A stretch of DNA of 64,000 bases from Bacteroidota bacterium (lineage in GTDB: Bacteria; Bacteroidota; Rhodothermia; Rhodothermales; Rubricoccaceae): positions 62,001-126,000 of the forward strand of contig JBCBNX010000009.1 of NCBI GenBank assembly GCA_039821555.1. The letters run 5' to 3'. This document shows, piece after piece, positions 25,356 to 34,035 of the stretch. The notes beneath the pieces are model-generated. The model searched no databases. It was given only the letters and a program-made list of their open reading frames with translations, and was not told the DNA's origin. The first letter of the stretch is position 1. Every line of letters starts with the position of its first letter. A program made the position numbers and the translations under genes.

Positions 25356-26387
25356 TTACAGCGAGACTGCAGCCGTGATCAGGTTGACGCTGCTGAAGAA
25401 GTCAACCGGACGGAAGGCGTAGTCCACTGCGATCCCGACGCCGTCGAAGTCGTAGTTGATACCTGCGCCGACGTTCCAGCCCTGGTACATGGTCTGGTCC
25501 ATGTCTTCGCGCAGTTCGAAGCCACCGCGGACAAACACGATGTTCTGGTAGCCCAATTCAAGGGCACCAGCGTACTGGTCCGGGTCGTAGGAGTTGGAGC
25601 GGAAGTTGCCGATGACCGTCGCGTCGATGCCCTCGGCGAACTGGCGGGTGTAGGCCACGCCGAAGTTCAGGAGCGAGGGCAGCTCGTGCGACTGGGCGCG
25701 AATCTCACCGGCGATGCCGTTGGTGGCGTCTACGACTGGGATCGGACGGGCAAGACCGCGACCGCCGAAGGACATCTGCGGACCGAGGTTCTTCAGGCTA
25801 ACGCCGAAGCGGAGGCCGCTTTCACCTACGGTGTAGGTCATGCCGGCGTCGAACGCGACATAGGCCGCGTTCATGTCATCGATGGTTTCGTTGGCAAACT
25901 TCGCCGTCAAACCTGCCGCGATGCGATCGGTAAGCTGACGTGCGTAGGTAGCACCTACCACGATGTTCGTGGCTGTGTAGGTGGACGAGGGCGTCGGGTC
26001 GTCTTCGCGGATAGCGTCGATGTCGCCGAAGTCCCACGACGTGATCGTGAGCGCGATGTTGTTGTTGCCAACGCGCTGCGCGACACCGAAGTAGTTGACG
26101 CCGATGTCAGCCACGTAGCCCATGCGACTGAAGAGCGCGCTGGAGCCCGTGTTGGCCATGAGGCCAGCCGGGTTCGACTGGAGGGCCTCGATGCCGTTGA
26201 GGTTGGAGAGGCCGCTCGTGAGCGAGTTCGACATGGCTGCCGACCGCGCCGTGAGCGGGATGAGAAGGTGCTCGGCTCCTTGGGTGCCAGACTGCTCCGG
26301 GCTCTCGGCACGCTGTGCCTGGGCAGGCACAGCGGCGAGAGTTAGGGCAAGAAGCAACCCGTAGAGAGCGATATTGCGGGTGTTCAT
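25356..26387 (-). CDS. PorV/PorQ family outer-membrane protein
   Basis: A 343-residue outer-membrane beta-barrel. Signal peptide at about 1-24 (…A-V-P-A-Q-A-Q). The conserved N-terminal region includes F/L-L-I-P-L-T-A-R-S-A-A-M, L-S-N-L-N-G-I-E-A-L-Q-S-N-P-A-G-L and alternating barrel strands such as N-N-I-A-L-T-I-T-S-W-D-F-G-D. It resembles PorV, the T9SS shuttle that delivers cargo to the attachment complex, and PorQ. It ends S-V-N-L-I-T-A-A-V-S-L. It is the last gene of a three-gene minus-strand operon with a 34-base gap behind the T9SS cargo. That linkage suggests a dedicated shuttle or partner for that cargo, which is inference. Confidence 0.87.
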   Translation of the reverse strand: MNTRNIALYGLLLALTLAAVPAQAQRAESPEQSGTQGAEHLLIPLTARSAAMSNSLTSGLSNLNGIEALQSNPAGLMANTGSSALFSRMGYVADIGVNYFGVAQRVGNNNIALTITSWDFGDIDAIREDDPTPSSTYTATNIVVGATYARQLTDRIAAGLTAKFANETIDDMNAAYVAFDAGMTYTVGESGLRFGVSLKNLGPQMSFGGRGLARPIPVVDATNGIAGEIRAQSHELPSLLNFGVAYTRQFAEGIDATVIGNFRSNSYDPDQYAGALELGYQNIVFVRGGFELREDMDQTMYQGWNVGAGINYDFDGVGIAVDYAFRPVDFFSSVNLITAAVSL

Positions 26388-26421
26388 AACGGTGAGCGTT
26401 AGAGTTTACAGGTTGCGTGGC

Positions 26422-29400
26422 TTAGAAGTTGTTCAGCTGGATCTCGCGTTGCACGACGCCAAACTTGAGCACCTTCTCGCCGACTACCTCGCCTGCGTCG
26501 TTCTTCGCTTCCACGTAGATGAGGTACATCCCGCTTGCGACTGGCAGACCGGCTTCCGTGTTGAGGTCCCAGTCGAACTCAGGCTCGTTGGTTTGCAACG
26601 TGCGGATGAGCGTACCGGCCAGGGTGAAGATGCGGATGGTGGAGCGCTCCGTCAGATTGATGAAGCGAGCCACACGGTTCTCACCGCCGACTTCATAGCT
26701 AGACTCGCCGCGGTAGGGGTTGGGCGAGATGTAGATGTTGTCGACCGCTTCAGCCAGGCTTTCCTCCGTGCTAGGCGTGGAGCCTACAGACGAACCGGCA
26801 ATCGTGAAGATGTCGCCTTCCGTGAGGAAGGGCTTCGTCATGATGATGCGCACCACGGTACCCGCGGGAGGCGTGGTGCCGCTGCCGTTCGCATCTGCAA
26901 ACACCAGGTTGTTGATGACCGAGTTGCCACGGTCGCCCCCTCCACCTAGGTAGCAGAAGTCCGTAAACATGCCCTGGAGGCGGCAGTCATTGCCGTCATT
27001 CCCGAGCTCGACCTGACCGTCACTGTCACCGTCGCGATCGTACAGCGCGCCTGCCCCGCCGAAGCCGCGGGCGGCCTCGTTGAACTGGGCGTAGCCATCG
27101 GGGCGGTCCGGCATGTACATGAACAGGCGCTCCGTGACCGGTGCTCCCGGTCCGTCTGCCCAGTTGTCCGTACCCGGGAACGCGTTGGCGAAGTCCGTCA
27201 CCGGGGCATCGCCCGACTCACGGAAGTACGGGATCATCTGGATGTCGTCCGAGGGGTCATCTGGCGTAGCTCTCACGTTCCAGATTTCGAACGGAACGCT
27301 GAGGATCTCACCGTCGCGAGACGATAGGTAAACCCCATAGCAGTTGCCTGGCGTAGCACATTCTTCAGTGAACCGGATCTCGAAATCATCCGGCGCAGCG
27401 ATGTCTGCGTTCAGAGATAGGTCACCAAGGGCACCGGCAGCACCGCCACTCGAGATGTAGTAGTCACCCGAGGGGTCATGCCAGACGGTGTTGCCACCGT
27501 AGGTATCACATCCGGCGTCATCGTCGGCACAGACATCGCCGCTGGGGCTGCTGATTTCAACGATGCCAGCACCAGCACCAGAGATGGCAGGGGGGCCTGG
27601 AAGATCCGGGTTGTTCTCATCACGGTCAGCTGCAGGAACGGATGCCGGCAGACTGGTAGTAAGGAACGCGATACCGTCTTGGACGACTTCAAGTGGAGAC
27701 GGCGCGCGACCTGTCAGGTTGACAAACTCCGTACCATCAAAGAGCAGTTCTTCACCGCGTAGAATGTCGTACGAGAAGATGACTTCGCCCTCTTCAGCAC
27801 CCGGTAGCTCGACGACACGCACCGAGTAGGTAGCGTTGGCATCGACCGCGAAGGGATCGACCACCGCAGCGTTCAGCACGGCGAGGGAGCCACGTCCGGG
27901 GTCGTCCATGAGTTGGACAAGCTCAGTGGCGCCACCAATCTGGACCTGGTTGCCGTTGTTTGCTGCAAACACGTCGCGCGGACGCACCGTGATGCGGCGG
28001 ATTTGGCCTTCTAGGACTTTCGGAATGGAGTCGTCATTGAAGGCATACGCCGACACTCCGTAGTAGAAGTCCTGATAGTTGGTCAGGTTGGTGATAGCCT
28101 GGTAGTACTGCAGGCCCGAGTCCGTACCAAACGCTGCGATGAATGGGAAGAACTCACCCGTCGAAGCATCCAGCGCGCGGTCGATCGGCTGGGTGACATC
28201 GTCCACAATGTCGTAGGTAGCGATCCGTGTTGGGGTCGCGTCCTCAGGGCTGTCGAACTGGTAGACGTTGAAGCCCTGGAAGTTGTACGTCCTGTCGGTC
28301 ACATCGTCTCGGTTGGCCAAGAACGGGTCGCTGACCTCATAGGTACCGAGGTAGTTGCTCGACGACGGGTCATAGCTCCAAGACAGGACAACCTCGCCGT
28401 TCAGCTCAGACACGCTGAGTGCCGGCGGGGGAGGCGGGAGCGGAAGCTCGAAGTCCACGTCGAAGGCCGTCTGAGCAAGCTGGTCTGCGGCGAGCATGGC
28501 CGAGACCGACCCGATGTTGTCCGAACCCGTTGCCCAGACAATACCGAATGTGATCTCCTGAACATCGCCTGGGTTGATCGTGAACGGTCCAGTCGTCTGG
28601 AAGAAGCGGCGGTCACTTGGCGGTACCGGTTCACCACAGTTCGGGGTCTCCGGGCAGAGCTCGCTCCAGTAATCGCCGGGGAAGCCCGGATAGACATAGT
28701 CAACCGGCACCGAGCCGCCACGGCCTGTGCTGCCCTCTGTCCATGGTTGGCCGTCTTTCCAGCGGCCTGTCATGTAGTTGTAGTACTGCTGGGCGTCCTG
28801 CGGGTCACACAAGTCGTCGCATGCCCCGTTGTTGAAATAGCCGAACGAGGTCATGCCAAGGGTATCCGGTGCCATATCGTCACCGACACCCGGGAAGTCT
28901 TCGTCCACGATCGGGCCTTGGAAGAAGTCGTAGCCCAGAGCCGGAGGCGGTACACCGTAGCCGCCCTCGTCTTCGTTGTCAGCGTTGTAGATGTAGCCCA
29001 CACCGAGTTCAGGATCGCTCCCGATGTAGTCATCCTCGAACTCCTCACCCAGGTCAGCATCCACGAAGAGTGTCAGGTAGGCTTCTTCGAGCGGCTGTGA
29101 ACCGCGATAGATGAACTTGTACTTGTAGAAGGTGACATCGTTGAGGGCGTCAGCACGCGCAAAGGCAAAGGCCTGCGCCTGGATTTCAAGGCCGATAGGC
29201 GGGCTACCCGTACGCTGGTGTCGGTTGCCCACGTCGTTCATGACCCACCAGATGCCCTGGTCGCCGATGATGTCGGGGCGATCCCCGCCAGCGAGGTCGT
29301 AGGTGGAAAGGCCACCTGCTTGGCGTACGTCAGGATCGGCGCGCTCAGTTTCGTCGCGCTCGTCTACGCGACCGTCATCGTCGTTGTCGAGGCCGTCGGT

Positions 29401-29922
29401 GCCTTCATCCACGAGGCCGTCGCCGTCGTCATCGAAACCATTGGACCGGGCGGCGAGAACGGGCGCACCAAGTTCGGCAGGCCAGTCACGCAGGTCGGGA
29501 GCCAGGGCTGTGCCTGCCTCGAAGGCAAGAATGTCAGCACGGCTCACCTTGTAGAGCCGGTCGAACTGAGCACAGTCGTTCGGGTCCGGGAGCGTGCCGT
29601 CTTCATTGAGAGGACCGGGCCAGAACTCGAAGGGGCCGTAGGTCGAGCCCGCCATGCGGAGCTCGCCGTCGATGAGACCGCCGACCCAGATGCCGGCTGC
29701 AAAGATAGAGTTGGTCGTACCCGATGCTGGCACGGTGTAGACCGGGTCGGTCGAGCGCCAGAAGAGGTTACCGATGTTGTACATACGCGCCCGGACGTTG
29801 TTGACGTCGAGGTCACGCTGCGCCACACCAGTTTGGCAGTTGCCAGGGGCCTGAGCCTGAGTAGCTGGAGCCACTCCAGCTGTCAGAGCGATGCCCAAGG
29901 CCGCCAGAAGGAGATATCGCAT
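26422..29922 (-). CDS. Large exported T9SS cargo protein with Ca-binding Asp repeats
   Basis: A 1166-residue exported protein. Signal peptide at about 1-23 (…A-P-A-T-Q-A-Q). A conserved N-terminal module follows with N-V-R-A-R-M-Y-N-I-G-N-L-F-W, A-A-G-I-W-V-G-G and F-E-F-W-P-G-P-L. At about 155-185 is a thrombospondin-type-3-like calcium ladder (D-D-D-G-D-G-L-V-D-E, D-N-D-D-D-G-R-V-D-E). A fibronectin-III-like part near 500 has L-S-V-S-E-L-N-G-E-V-V-L-S-W. The C-terminus has I-S-P-N-P-Y-R-G, a T-I-R-I-F-T-L-A-G-T-L strand and S-G-M-Y-L-I-Y, then a short extra tail ending I-Q-L-N-N-F. It lies between a TonB-dependent receptor and a PorV-like gene. Substrate unknown. Confidence 0.87.
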   Translation of the reverse strand: MRYLLLAALGIALTAGVAPATQAQAPGNCQTGVAQRDLDVNNVRARMYNIGNLFWRSTDPVYTVPASGTTNSIFAAGIWVGGLIDGELRMAGSTYGPFEFWPGPLNEDGTLPDPNDCAQFDRLYKVSRADILAFEAGTALAPDLRDWPAELGAPVLAARSNGFDDDGDGLVDEGTDGLDNDDDGRVDERDETERADPDVRQAGGLSTYDLAGGDRPDIIGDQGIWWVMNDVGNRHQRTGSPPIGLEIQAQAFAFARADALNDVTFYKYKFIYRGSQPLEEAYLTLFVDADLGEEFEDDYIGSDPELGVGYIYNADNEDEGGYGVPPPALGYDFFQGPIVDEDFPGVGDDMAPDTLGMTSFGYFNNGACDDLCDPQDAQQYYNYMTGRWKDGQPWTEGSTGRGGSVPVDYVYPGFPGDYWSELCPETPNCGEPVPPSDRRFFQTTGPFTINPGDVQEITFGIVWATGSDNIGSVSAMLAADQLAQTAFDVDFELPLPPPPPALSVSELNGEVVLSWSYDPSSSNYLGTYEVSDPFLANRDDVTDRTYNFQGFNVYQFDSPEDATPTRIATYDIVDDVTQPIDRALDASTGEFFPFIAAFGTDSGLQYYQAITNLTNYQDFYYGVSAYAFNDDSIPKVLEGQIRRITVRPRDVFAANNGNQVQIGGATELVQLMDDPGRGSLAVLNAAVVDPFAVDANATYSVRVVELPGAEEGEVIFSYDILRGEELLFDGTEFVNLTGRAPSPLEVVQDGIAFLTTSLPASVPAADRDENNPDLPGPPAISGAGAGIVEISSPSGDVCADDDAGCDTYGGNTVWHDPSGDYYISSGGAAGALGDLSLNADIAAPDDFEIRFTEECATPGNCYGVYLSSRDGEILSVPFEIWNVRATPDDPSDDIQMIPYFRESGDAPVTDFANAFPGTDNWADGPGAPVTERLFMYMPDRPDGYAQFNEAARGFGGAGALYDRDGDSDGQVELGNDGNDCRLQGMFTDFCYLGGGGDRGNSVINNLVFADANGSGTTPPAGTVVRIIMTKPFLTEGDIFTIAGSSVGSTPSTEESLAEAVDNIYISPNPYRGESSYEVGGENRVARFINLTERSTIRIFTLAGTLIRTLQTNEPEFDWDLNTEAGLPVASGMYLIYVEAKNDAGEVVGEKVLKFGVVQREIQLNNF

Positions 29923-29963
29923 GAATATGGGTGGGTGTCGCTAGAGGAAGACAGAGTTGGACA

Positions 29964-30004
29964 CGCAGGCATGGCAGCACAGTGAGGAGGTTGCCATGCC
30001 TGCG
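29964..30004 (-). promoter_or_regulatory. 13-bp perfect intercistronic hairpin in the receptor-cargo operon
   Basis: CGCAGGCATGGCA (29964-29976) is the exact inverse complement of TGCCATGCCTGCG (29992-30004), with a 15-base loop, inside the 91-base gap between receptor and cargo genes. No T tract follows in the transcribed direction, so it is more likely an RNA-stabilising or processing hairpin than a terminator. Confidence 0.75.
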
Positions 30005-30013
30005 GCGAGGTCG

Positions 30014-33000
30014 TTAGAAGCTGAAGAGGAGCCCTAGGCGGAACCGACGAGGCTGGCCGTAGAACCGCGAGCCTGCAGCTGCGGAGGTGAACTCGTCGCG
30101 GGCCACAATCACCGGGGAGGCGATGTAGGCTTCGTCGTAGAGGAAGTCAGGCACGCCCGCCACGCGGGTGGCTGTGCCCTGGAACGAGTCGTAGCTGCCG
30201 AAACCGTCTTCGTCAGGCTGTCCCGTCGTGCGGTAGACGTTGGCAATGATCTCCTGATCGAGGAGGTTCAGGATCCAGAAGTACGCGTTCAGCTGCGCAC
30301 CGCCGAAGCCGAGGTCGAAGACGCGGTTGACCTTGAGGTTCAGCTCAGCCGTCGTGGGCATCGTGACGCTGTTCGGCGAGCCAACGACGTCGCCCACGTT
30401 GATGTCCGAGGTCAGCGGGGCGTCGCGAATCTCGCGTGCCGTGAACGGCTGACCGCTCTGCACTTGAGCCAGGAGGTTGACCCCGAAGTTTTCCAAGATG
30501 CTGGCACCCAGCACCTGAGGACCTTCGTCGTTGCCGAGGCGATAGTCGATGGACGCCGTGAAGACGTGGCGCCGGTCGAAGTCCAGCGGGAAGATGGTCT
30601 CCGGAATGATACCATCGCGGAAGGCCGCCGTGAAGGAGGACAGGCCCGAGGAGCCGGTCCCCTGCGCGAAGGAGAGCGTGTAGTTCACGTCGAGGGCCAA
30701 GTTGTTGGTCCGACGCAGGTCGAACCCCAGTTCCATGCCCTTCGTGGTGGTGAAGTCCGTGTTCAGGTACGTGAAGTACCCCAGTTCGCTGAACTGCACC
30801 TCGCGGACGTTGATCTTGTTTTCCTGCGTCCGGTAGAAACCCGAGATGGTAAGCGCGGCGCGCTCGCCGAGACGCTGGCGGAAGCCCAGTTCGTACTGAG
30901 TTGTGCGCTCCGGCTTGAGGTTCGGGTTGTTGATGAACGCGCTCTCGAGGTCGATGTATCGGTTGAGCGACGCGAACGACCCGACCGTAGGACGCTGGCT
31001 CGTCACGTTGTAGCTCGCGAAGAAGAGCGCCCGATCAGTGACCGGGAAGCTGATGCCCACGCGCGGCATCACGGTGACCTGAGGCTCGTAGTCGACCAAC
31101 TCAGGAGTCGTTCCACCCAGCGACGACGTCTGGCCACCCACGTTGAAGACGAGGTTGCCGATGTCGTTGCTGTTGATGCTCGTACCGTTCTCGTCGAAGA
31201 AGTTGCCTTCGAGGTCACGGTAGGCTACGATGCCACCATCGTCTCCGAAGTAGACCGCGAAGTCATCGTCGACGTTGCCGGGGCGCTGGAATCCGTCCCC
31301 CTGAAAGAGGTCCTCGTTCGGGTCCGTGAGCACGGCGTTGCCTGCGCGCACGATCGGGAACGGGGCATAGAGATCGAGGGGAGCTACCGTGTTGTTGTCG
31401 AAGACGTCTACACGAAGGCCGAGTTGGAGCACGAGGTCACGGAACTCGATCTTGTCAGAGATATAGCCCCCGTAGTAGAGCGGCTTGTGCGGCGCGATGT
31501 CGTACTTGTCATCGCCCTCGTAGGCCGTGTCGAAGAAGTTCGCGACGTTCTGGTCGTCTACTTCGCGGAGGCCGTTGAAGCTGTACCCGTAGTAGAGCGT
31601 CGGACCGCGCTGCGAGAAATCGCTGAAGCCAAGTTCGTCGTAGGCGCTTGCCCCGCCCTCGGTGAGACCTTCGGCACCAGGTGCGAACGGGTCGTTGGGG
31701 TCGTTTGCGAACTGCGCGAGGCGCGAGCCGTTCGTGAAGCGGAAGCGGCGGCGTGTCTCGGTTTCAAACTCGCCACCGAACTCGATCTGGTGCACGCCGA
31801 GCTGGGCCGTACCAAAGCCCGAGAAGCGGAGGCGCGTCTCGTCACGACGGTCGTAGGTGTCGTAGGCAGCCACGTTGCCCGGGTTGTTGAAGAGGCCGTA
31901 GCTATCTCCAACCACCGAACCGAAGTTGCCGTCTAGCGGGGGCGTTGCCACGCCGCCCTCGAAGCGGATGTAGCGCGCTGCGACCTCGTTCACCGGGTCA
32001 GAGATGTCGCCGTAGCGCAGCATGTCCTCCACGTCTCCACTGAAGCCATTCGGGAACAACACGGTCTCGAAGCTGCTGAACTCGCCCTGGACCTGGAAGA
32101 AAGCGGCGTCGCCGAGGCGTTGGCGGTAGTTGCCGAAGACGCGCCAGCTATCCGTCTCCCGAATGAAGAAGCGGTTGCGGTTGAAAAAGCCATTTGTGTA
32201 CGAGTAAGACTCGTCGTAGTCCTGGTTGAAGTTGCCGCCCAACCGCACCGTTGCTGAGTTGACCGGGTTGAACGTCAGGTTGCCATCAACGGTGAGGCTG
32301 CGGAACGGGTTGTCTTTCGTGTCGACGCGCTCGTACTGGTCACCCGTGATCGTCTCGGTCGCATCGATGATGCGCGGGAACGTGGTGCCCGTCTCTTGGA
32401 GCAGGGTCTCGCCCTCACCCAGTTCGATGCCGAAGGCGGCCGGGTTGTTCAGGATGTCCTGACCGGCTGTGCCCGCCACGACGGCATCCGGGACCGGAAT
32501 GAAGCGGCTGGTGCCGTCTTCGTTCACGACTTCGAAGAGCTGTGGAGCGGCGAGCAGTTGGTCAAACGCGGCGTCCGACAACTCGACGAAGTCACGCCCG
32601 TAGGGGTTCTGATCCGTCTGGGTCAGGCCCCCTACCGAGATGAAGAAGCTGGCTTTGTCGGCAGCACCTGCGCTCGGGACCAGCGGGCCACCGAGCGAGA
32701 TCGTCCCTGTATTGAAGCCGTAGTTGTCGAGCACCTCGCTCGTGATGAGTTCGAGCGACCCGAAGTAGTCGACACCACCCGATTTGGTCGTGATCGAAAC
32801 CACGCCGGACTGCACGTCGCCATACCGGGCTGGGATCGTGCCGAGGAGCATCTCCTGCTCGGCGATCGCCTGCTGGTTGACGTTGAGGCGGGCGCTGCTC
32901 GTCACCTTGACGCCGTCCACGAAGTAGACGACTTCCTCGCCACGGCCACCACGGATGAACAGGTCATCCGAGTCGGCTTCGCTCACAACGCCCGTCTGGA

Positions 33001-33451
33001 GCGCCGTCACCGCGCCAACGCCACGGACTGGGAGATTCTCGATCTCCTCGCCTGAGACAACGGTGGGCGCACCAATGGCATCATTCTGGATGAGCGGGCG
33101 CTCGTACTCGACTACGATTTCGTCCATGATGTCGCTGGACCCTAACTCGAAGTCGAGGATGCGCGTGAACCCCGAGTTCACCTCCGCTCCTTCGATGGTG
33201 ACCGACGCGAAGCCCACGAAGGAGGCCGTCACGTTGTAGGTGCCGATGGGCACGCCTAGGATGACGTACTCGCCATCGATGTTGGTGGCGGCCCCGAGCG
33301 TGGTACCGTCGATAACGACGTTGGCACCAGGCAAGGGATCGCCTGCGTTGTCGGTGACGATGCCTGAAATCTTGCCGGTGCCTTGCGCAAGCGCCGTGAG
33401 CGGCGCGGCAAGCAACAGCAACAGCATCAGCGTACTCGCAGTACGGTACAT
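30014..33451 (-). CDS. TonB-dependent receptor with N-terminal carboxypeptidase-like domain
   Basis: An 1145-residue outer-membrane receptor. Signal peptide at about 1-22. A carboxypeptidase-regulatory-like beta domain (about 25-110) has I-S-G-I-V-T-D-N-A-G-D-P-L-P-G-A-N-V-V and Y-V-I-L-G-V-P-I-G-T-Y. A plug domain (about 120-240) has D-L-F-I-R-G-G-R-G-E-E-V-V-Y-F-V-D-G and S-G-V-V-S-I-T-T-K. A long barrel follows, with N-L-K-P-E-R-T-T-Q-Y-E-L-G-F-R-Q-R-L-G, ending in the aromatic L-L-F-S-F required for barrel assembly. This is the SusC/RagA-like architecture for uptake of large substrates. It is first gene of the operon with the T9SS cargo and PorV-like protein. The ligand is unknown. Confidence 0.93.
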   Translation of the reverse strand: MYRTASTLMLLLLLAAPLTALAQGTGKISGIVTDNAGDPLPGANVVIDGTTLGAATNIDGEYVILGVPIGTYNVTASFVGFASVTIEGAEVNSGFTRILDFELGSSDIMDEIVVEYERPLIQNDAIGAPTVVSGEEIENLPVRGVGAVTALQTGVVSEADSDDLFIRGGRGEEVVYFVDGVKVTSSARLNVNQQAIAEQEMLLGTIPARYGDVQSGVVSITTKSGGVDYFGSLELITSEVLDNYGFNTGTISLGGPLVPSAGAADKASFFISVGGLTQTDQNPYGRDFVELSDAAFDQLLAAPQLFEVVNEDGTSRFIPVPDAVVAGTAGQDILNNPAAFGIELGEGETLLQETGTTFPRIIDATETITGDQYERVDTKDNPFRSLTVDGNLTFNPVNSATVRLGGNFNQDYDESYSYTNGFFNRNRFFIRETDSWRVFGNYRQRLGDAAFFQVQGEFSSFETVLFPNGFSGDVEDMLRYGDISDPVNEVAARYIRFEGGVATPPLDGNFGSVVGDSYGLFNNPGNVAAYDTYDRRDETRLRFSGFGTAQLGVHQIEFGGEFETETRRRFRFTNGSRLAQFANDPNDPFAPGAEGLTEGGASAYDELGFSDFSQRGPTLYYGYSFNGLREVDDQNVANFFDTAYEGDDKYDIAPHKPLYYGGYISDKIEFRDLVLQLGLRVDVFDNNTVAPLDLYAPFPIVRAGNAVLTDPNEDLFQGDGFQRPGNVDDDFAVYFGDDGGIVAYRDLEGNFFDENGTSINSNDIGNLVFNVGGQTSSLGGTTPELVDYEPQVTVMPRVGISFPVTDRALFFASYNVTSQRPTVGSFASLNRYIDLESAFINNPNLKPERTTQYELGFRQRLGERAALTISGFYRTQENKINVREVQFSELGYFTYLNTDFTTTKGMELGFDLRRTNNLALDVNYTLSFAQGTGSSGLSSFTAAFRDGIIPETIFPLDFDRRHVFTASIDYRLGNDEGPQVLGASILENFGVNLLAQVQSGQPFTAREIRDAPLTSDINVGDVVGSPNSVTMPTTAELNLKVNRVFDLGFGGAQLNAYFWILNLLDQEIIANVYRTTGQPDEDGFGSYDSFQGTATRVAGVPDFLYDEAYIASPVIVARDEFTSAAAGSRFYGQPRRFRLGLLFSF

Positions 33452-33763
33452 ATGCTACCTCCGTGATGGTGGTCTGGGGTGAAGGACGAATGCCAGCTAG
33501 GACGCTCCGCTTCCAAGGGGTGGATGGTCGTACGGGCGGCGCGTGGTGCAGTTGGAAGACCAACGTAACCAAAACACGCGAGTCGCCGTAGTGCGGCGGG
33601 GTGAACCTAGTGGCGGTGCAAGGTTAAGGGCGAAGCCGCGCGCGTGCCCCGGACCCGGAGTGCATTGCCGAAGCGCAGCACGAGTGAACGGTGGGGCGAA
33701 GAGGGGTAGTATCGAGGATGCGCGCGGATCGGGGTTACGAGAGTATTGCGGACTTGAGCGTGG

Positions 33764-33795
33764 CGAATATAGAGGGAGCCCTCAAAGGGTGTCAA
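33764..33795 (-). promoter_or_regulatory. Strong candidate promoter TTGACA-N18-TATATT
   Basis: On the minus strand TTGACA (33795-33790) is followed by 18 bases and TATATTCG (33771-33764). The latter also fits seven of eight positions of the Bacteroidetes -7 box. It points toward the TonB-receptor operon. A similar TTGGCG-N18-TATATT lies before rho. Confidence 0.7.
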
Positions 33796-33847
33796 GGCAC
33801 TGTGGAGGTTCCCTCGAGCGGACGAGCCCGGGACAGACGCTCGCCAT

Positions 33848-33898
33848 AGACCTGGCCCCGGGGATCGCCCCAAGCCATCCTAGTGGATTGCCAGGTCT
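33848..33898. promoter_or_regulatory. Inverted repeat upstream of the receptor promoter
   Basis: AGACCTGGC (33848-33856) and GCCAGGTCT (33890-33898) are perfect inverse complements, with a GGGG-ATCG-CCCC hairpin in between. It lies about 50 bases upstream of the -35 box, so it could be an operator or part of the serA 3' end. Confidence 0.45.
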
Positions 33899-34035
33899 TG
33901 TTCGAGCACAACTCAGACTGAGTGCAACCTACGCGCCCGGGACCATTCCCTCAAGCCGGATTCAGGGGCATGCACCTATTTGTCCCCCAGTTGTCGCATT
34001 TTTTTCGGGCTACGCTGCCTACGCTTCCATGCGAG

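Larger units (their letters stand above)
33452..34035. other. Leader and promoter region of the receptor operon, downstream of serA
   Basis: 584 bases without a gene. On the minus strand it holds a promoter (33764-33795) and so an untranslated leader of about 300 bases before the receptor ATG. A 9-bp inverted repeat sits at 33848-33898. From 33900 to 34035 I see only T-rich and A-rich runs near 34000-34008 and no clear serA terminator. Confidence 0.6.

Noticed and set aside
33452..33757. Possible cobalamin riboswitch in the TonB-receptor leader (a GCCACT core on the minus strand)
   Set aside because: The other conserved cobalamin-riboswitch boxes are missing; a six-base match alone is not evidence.
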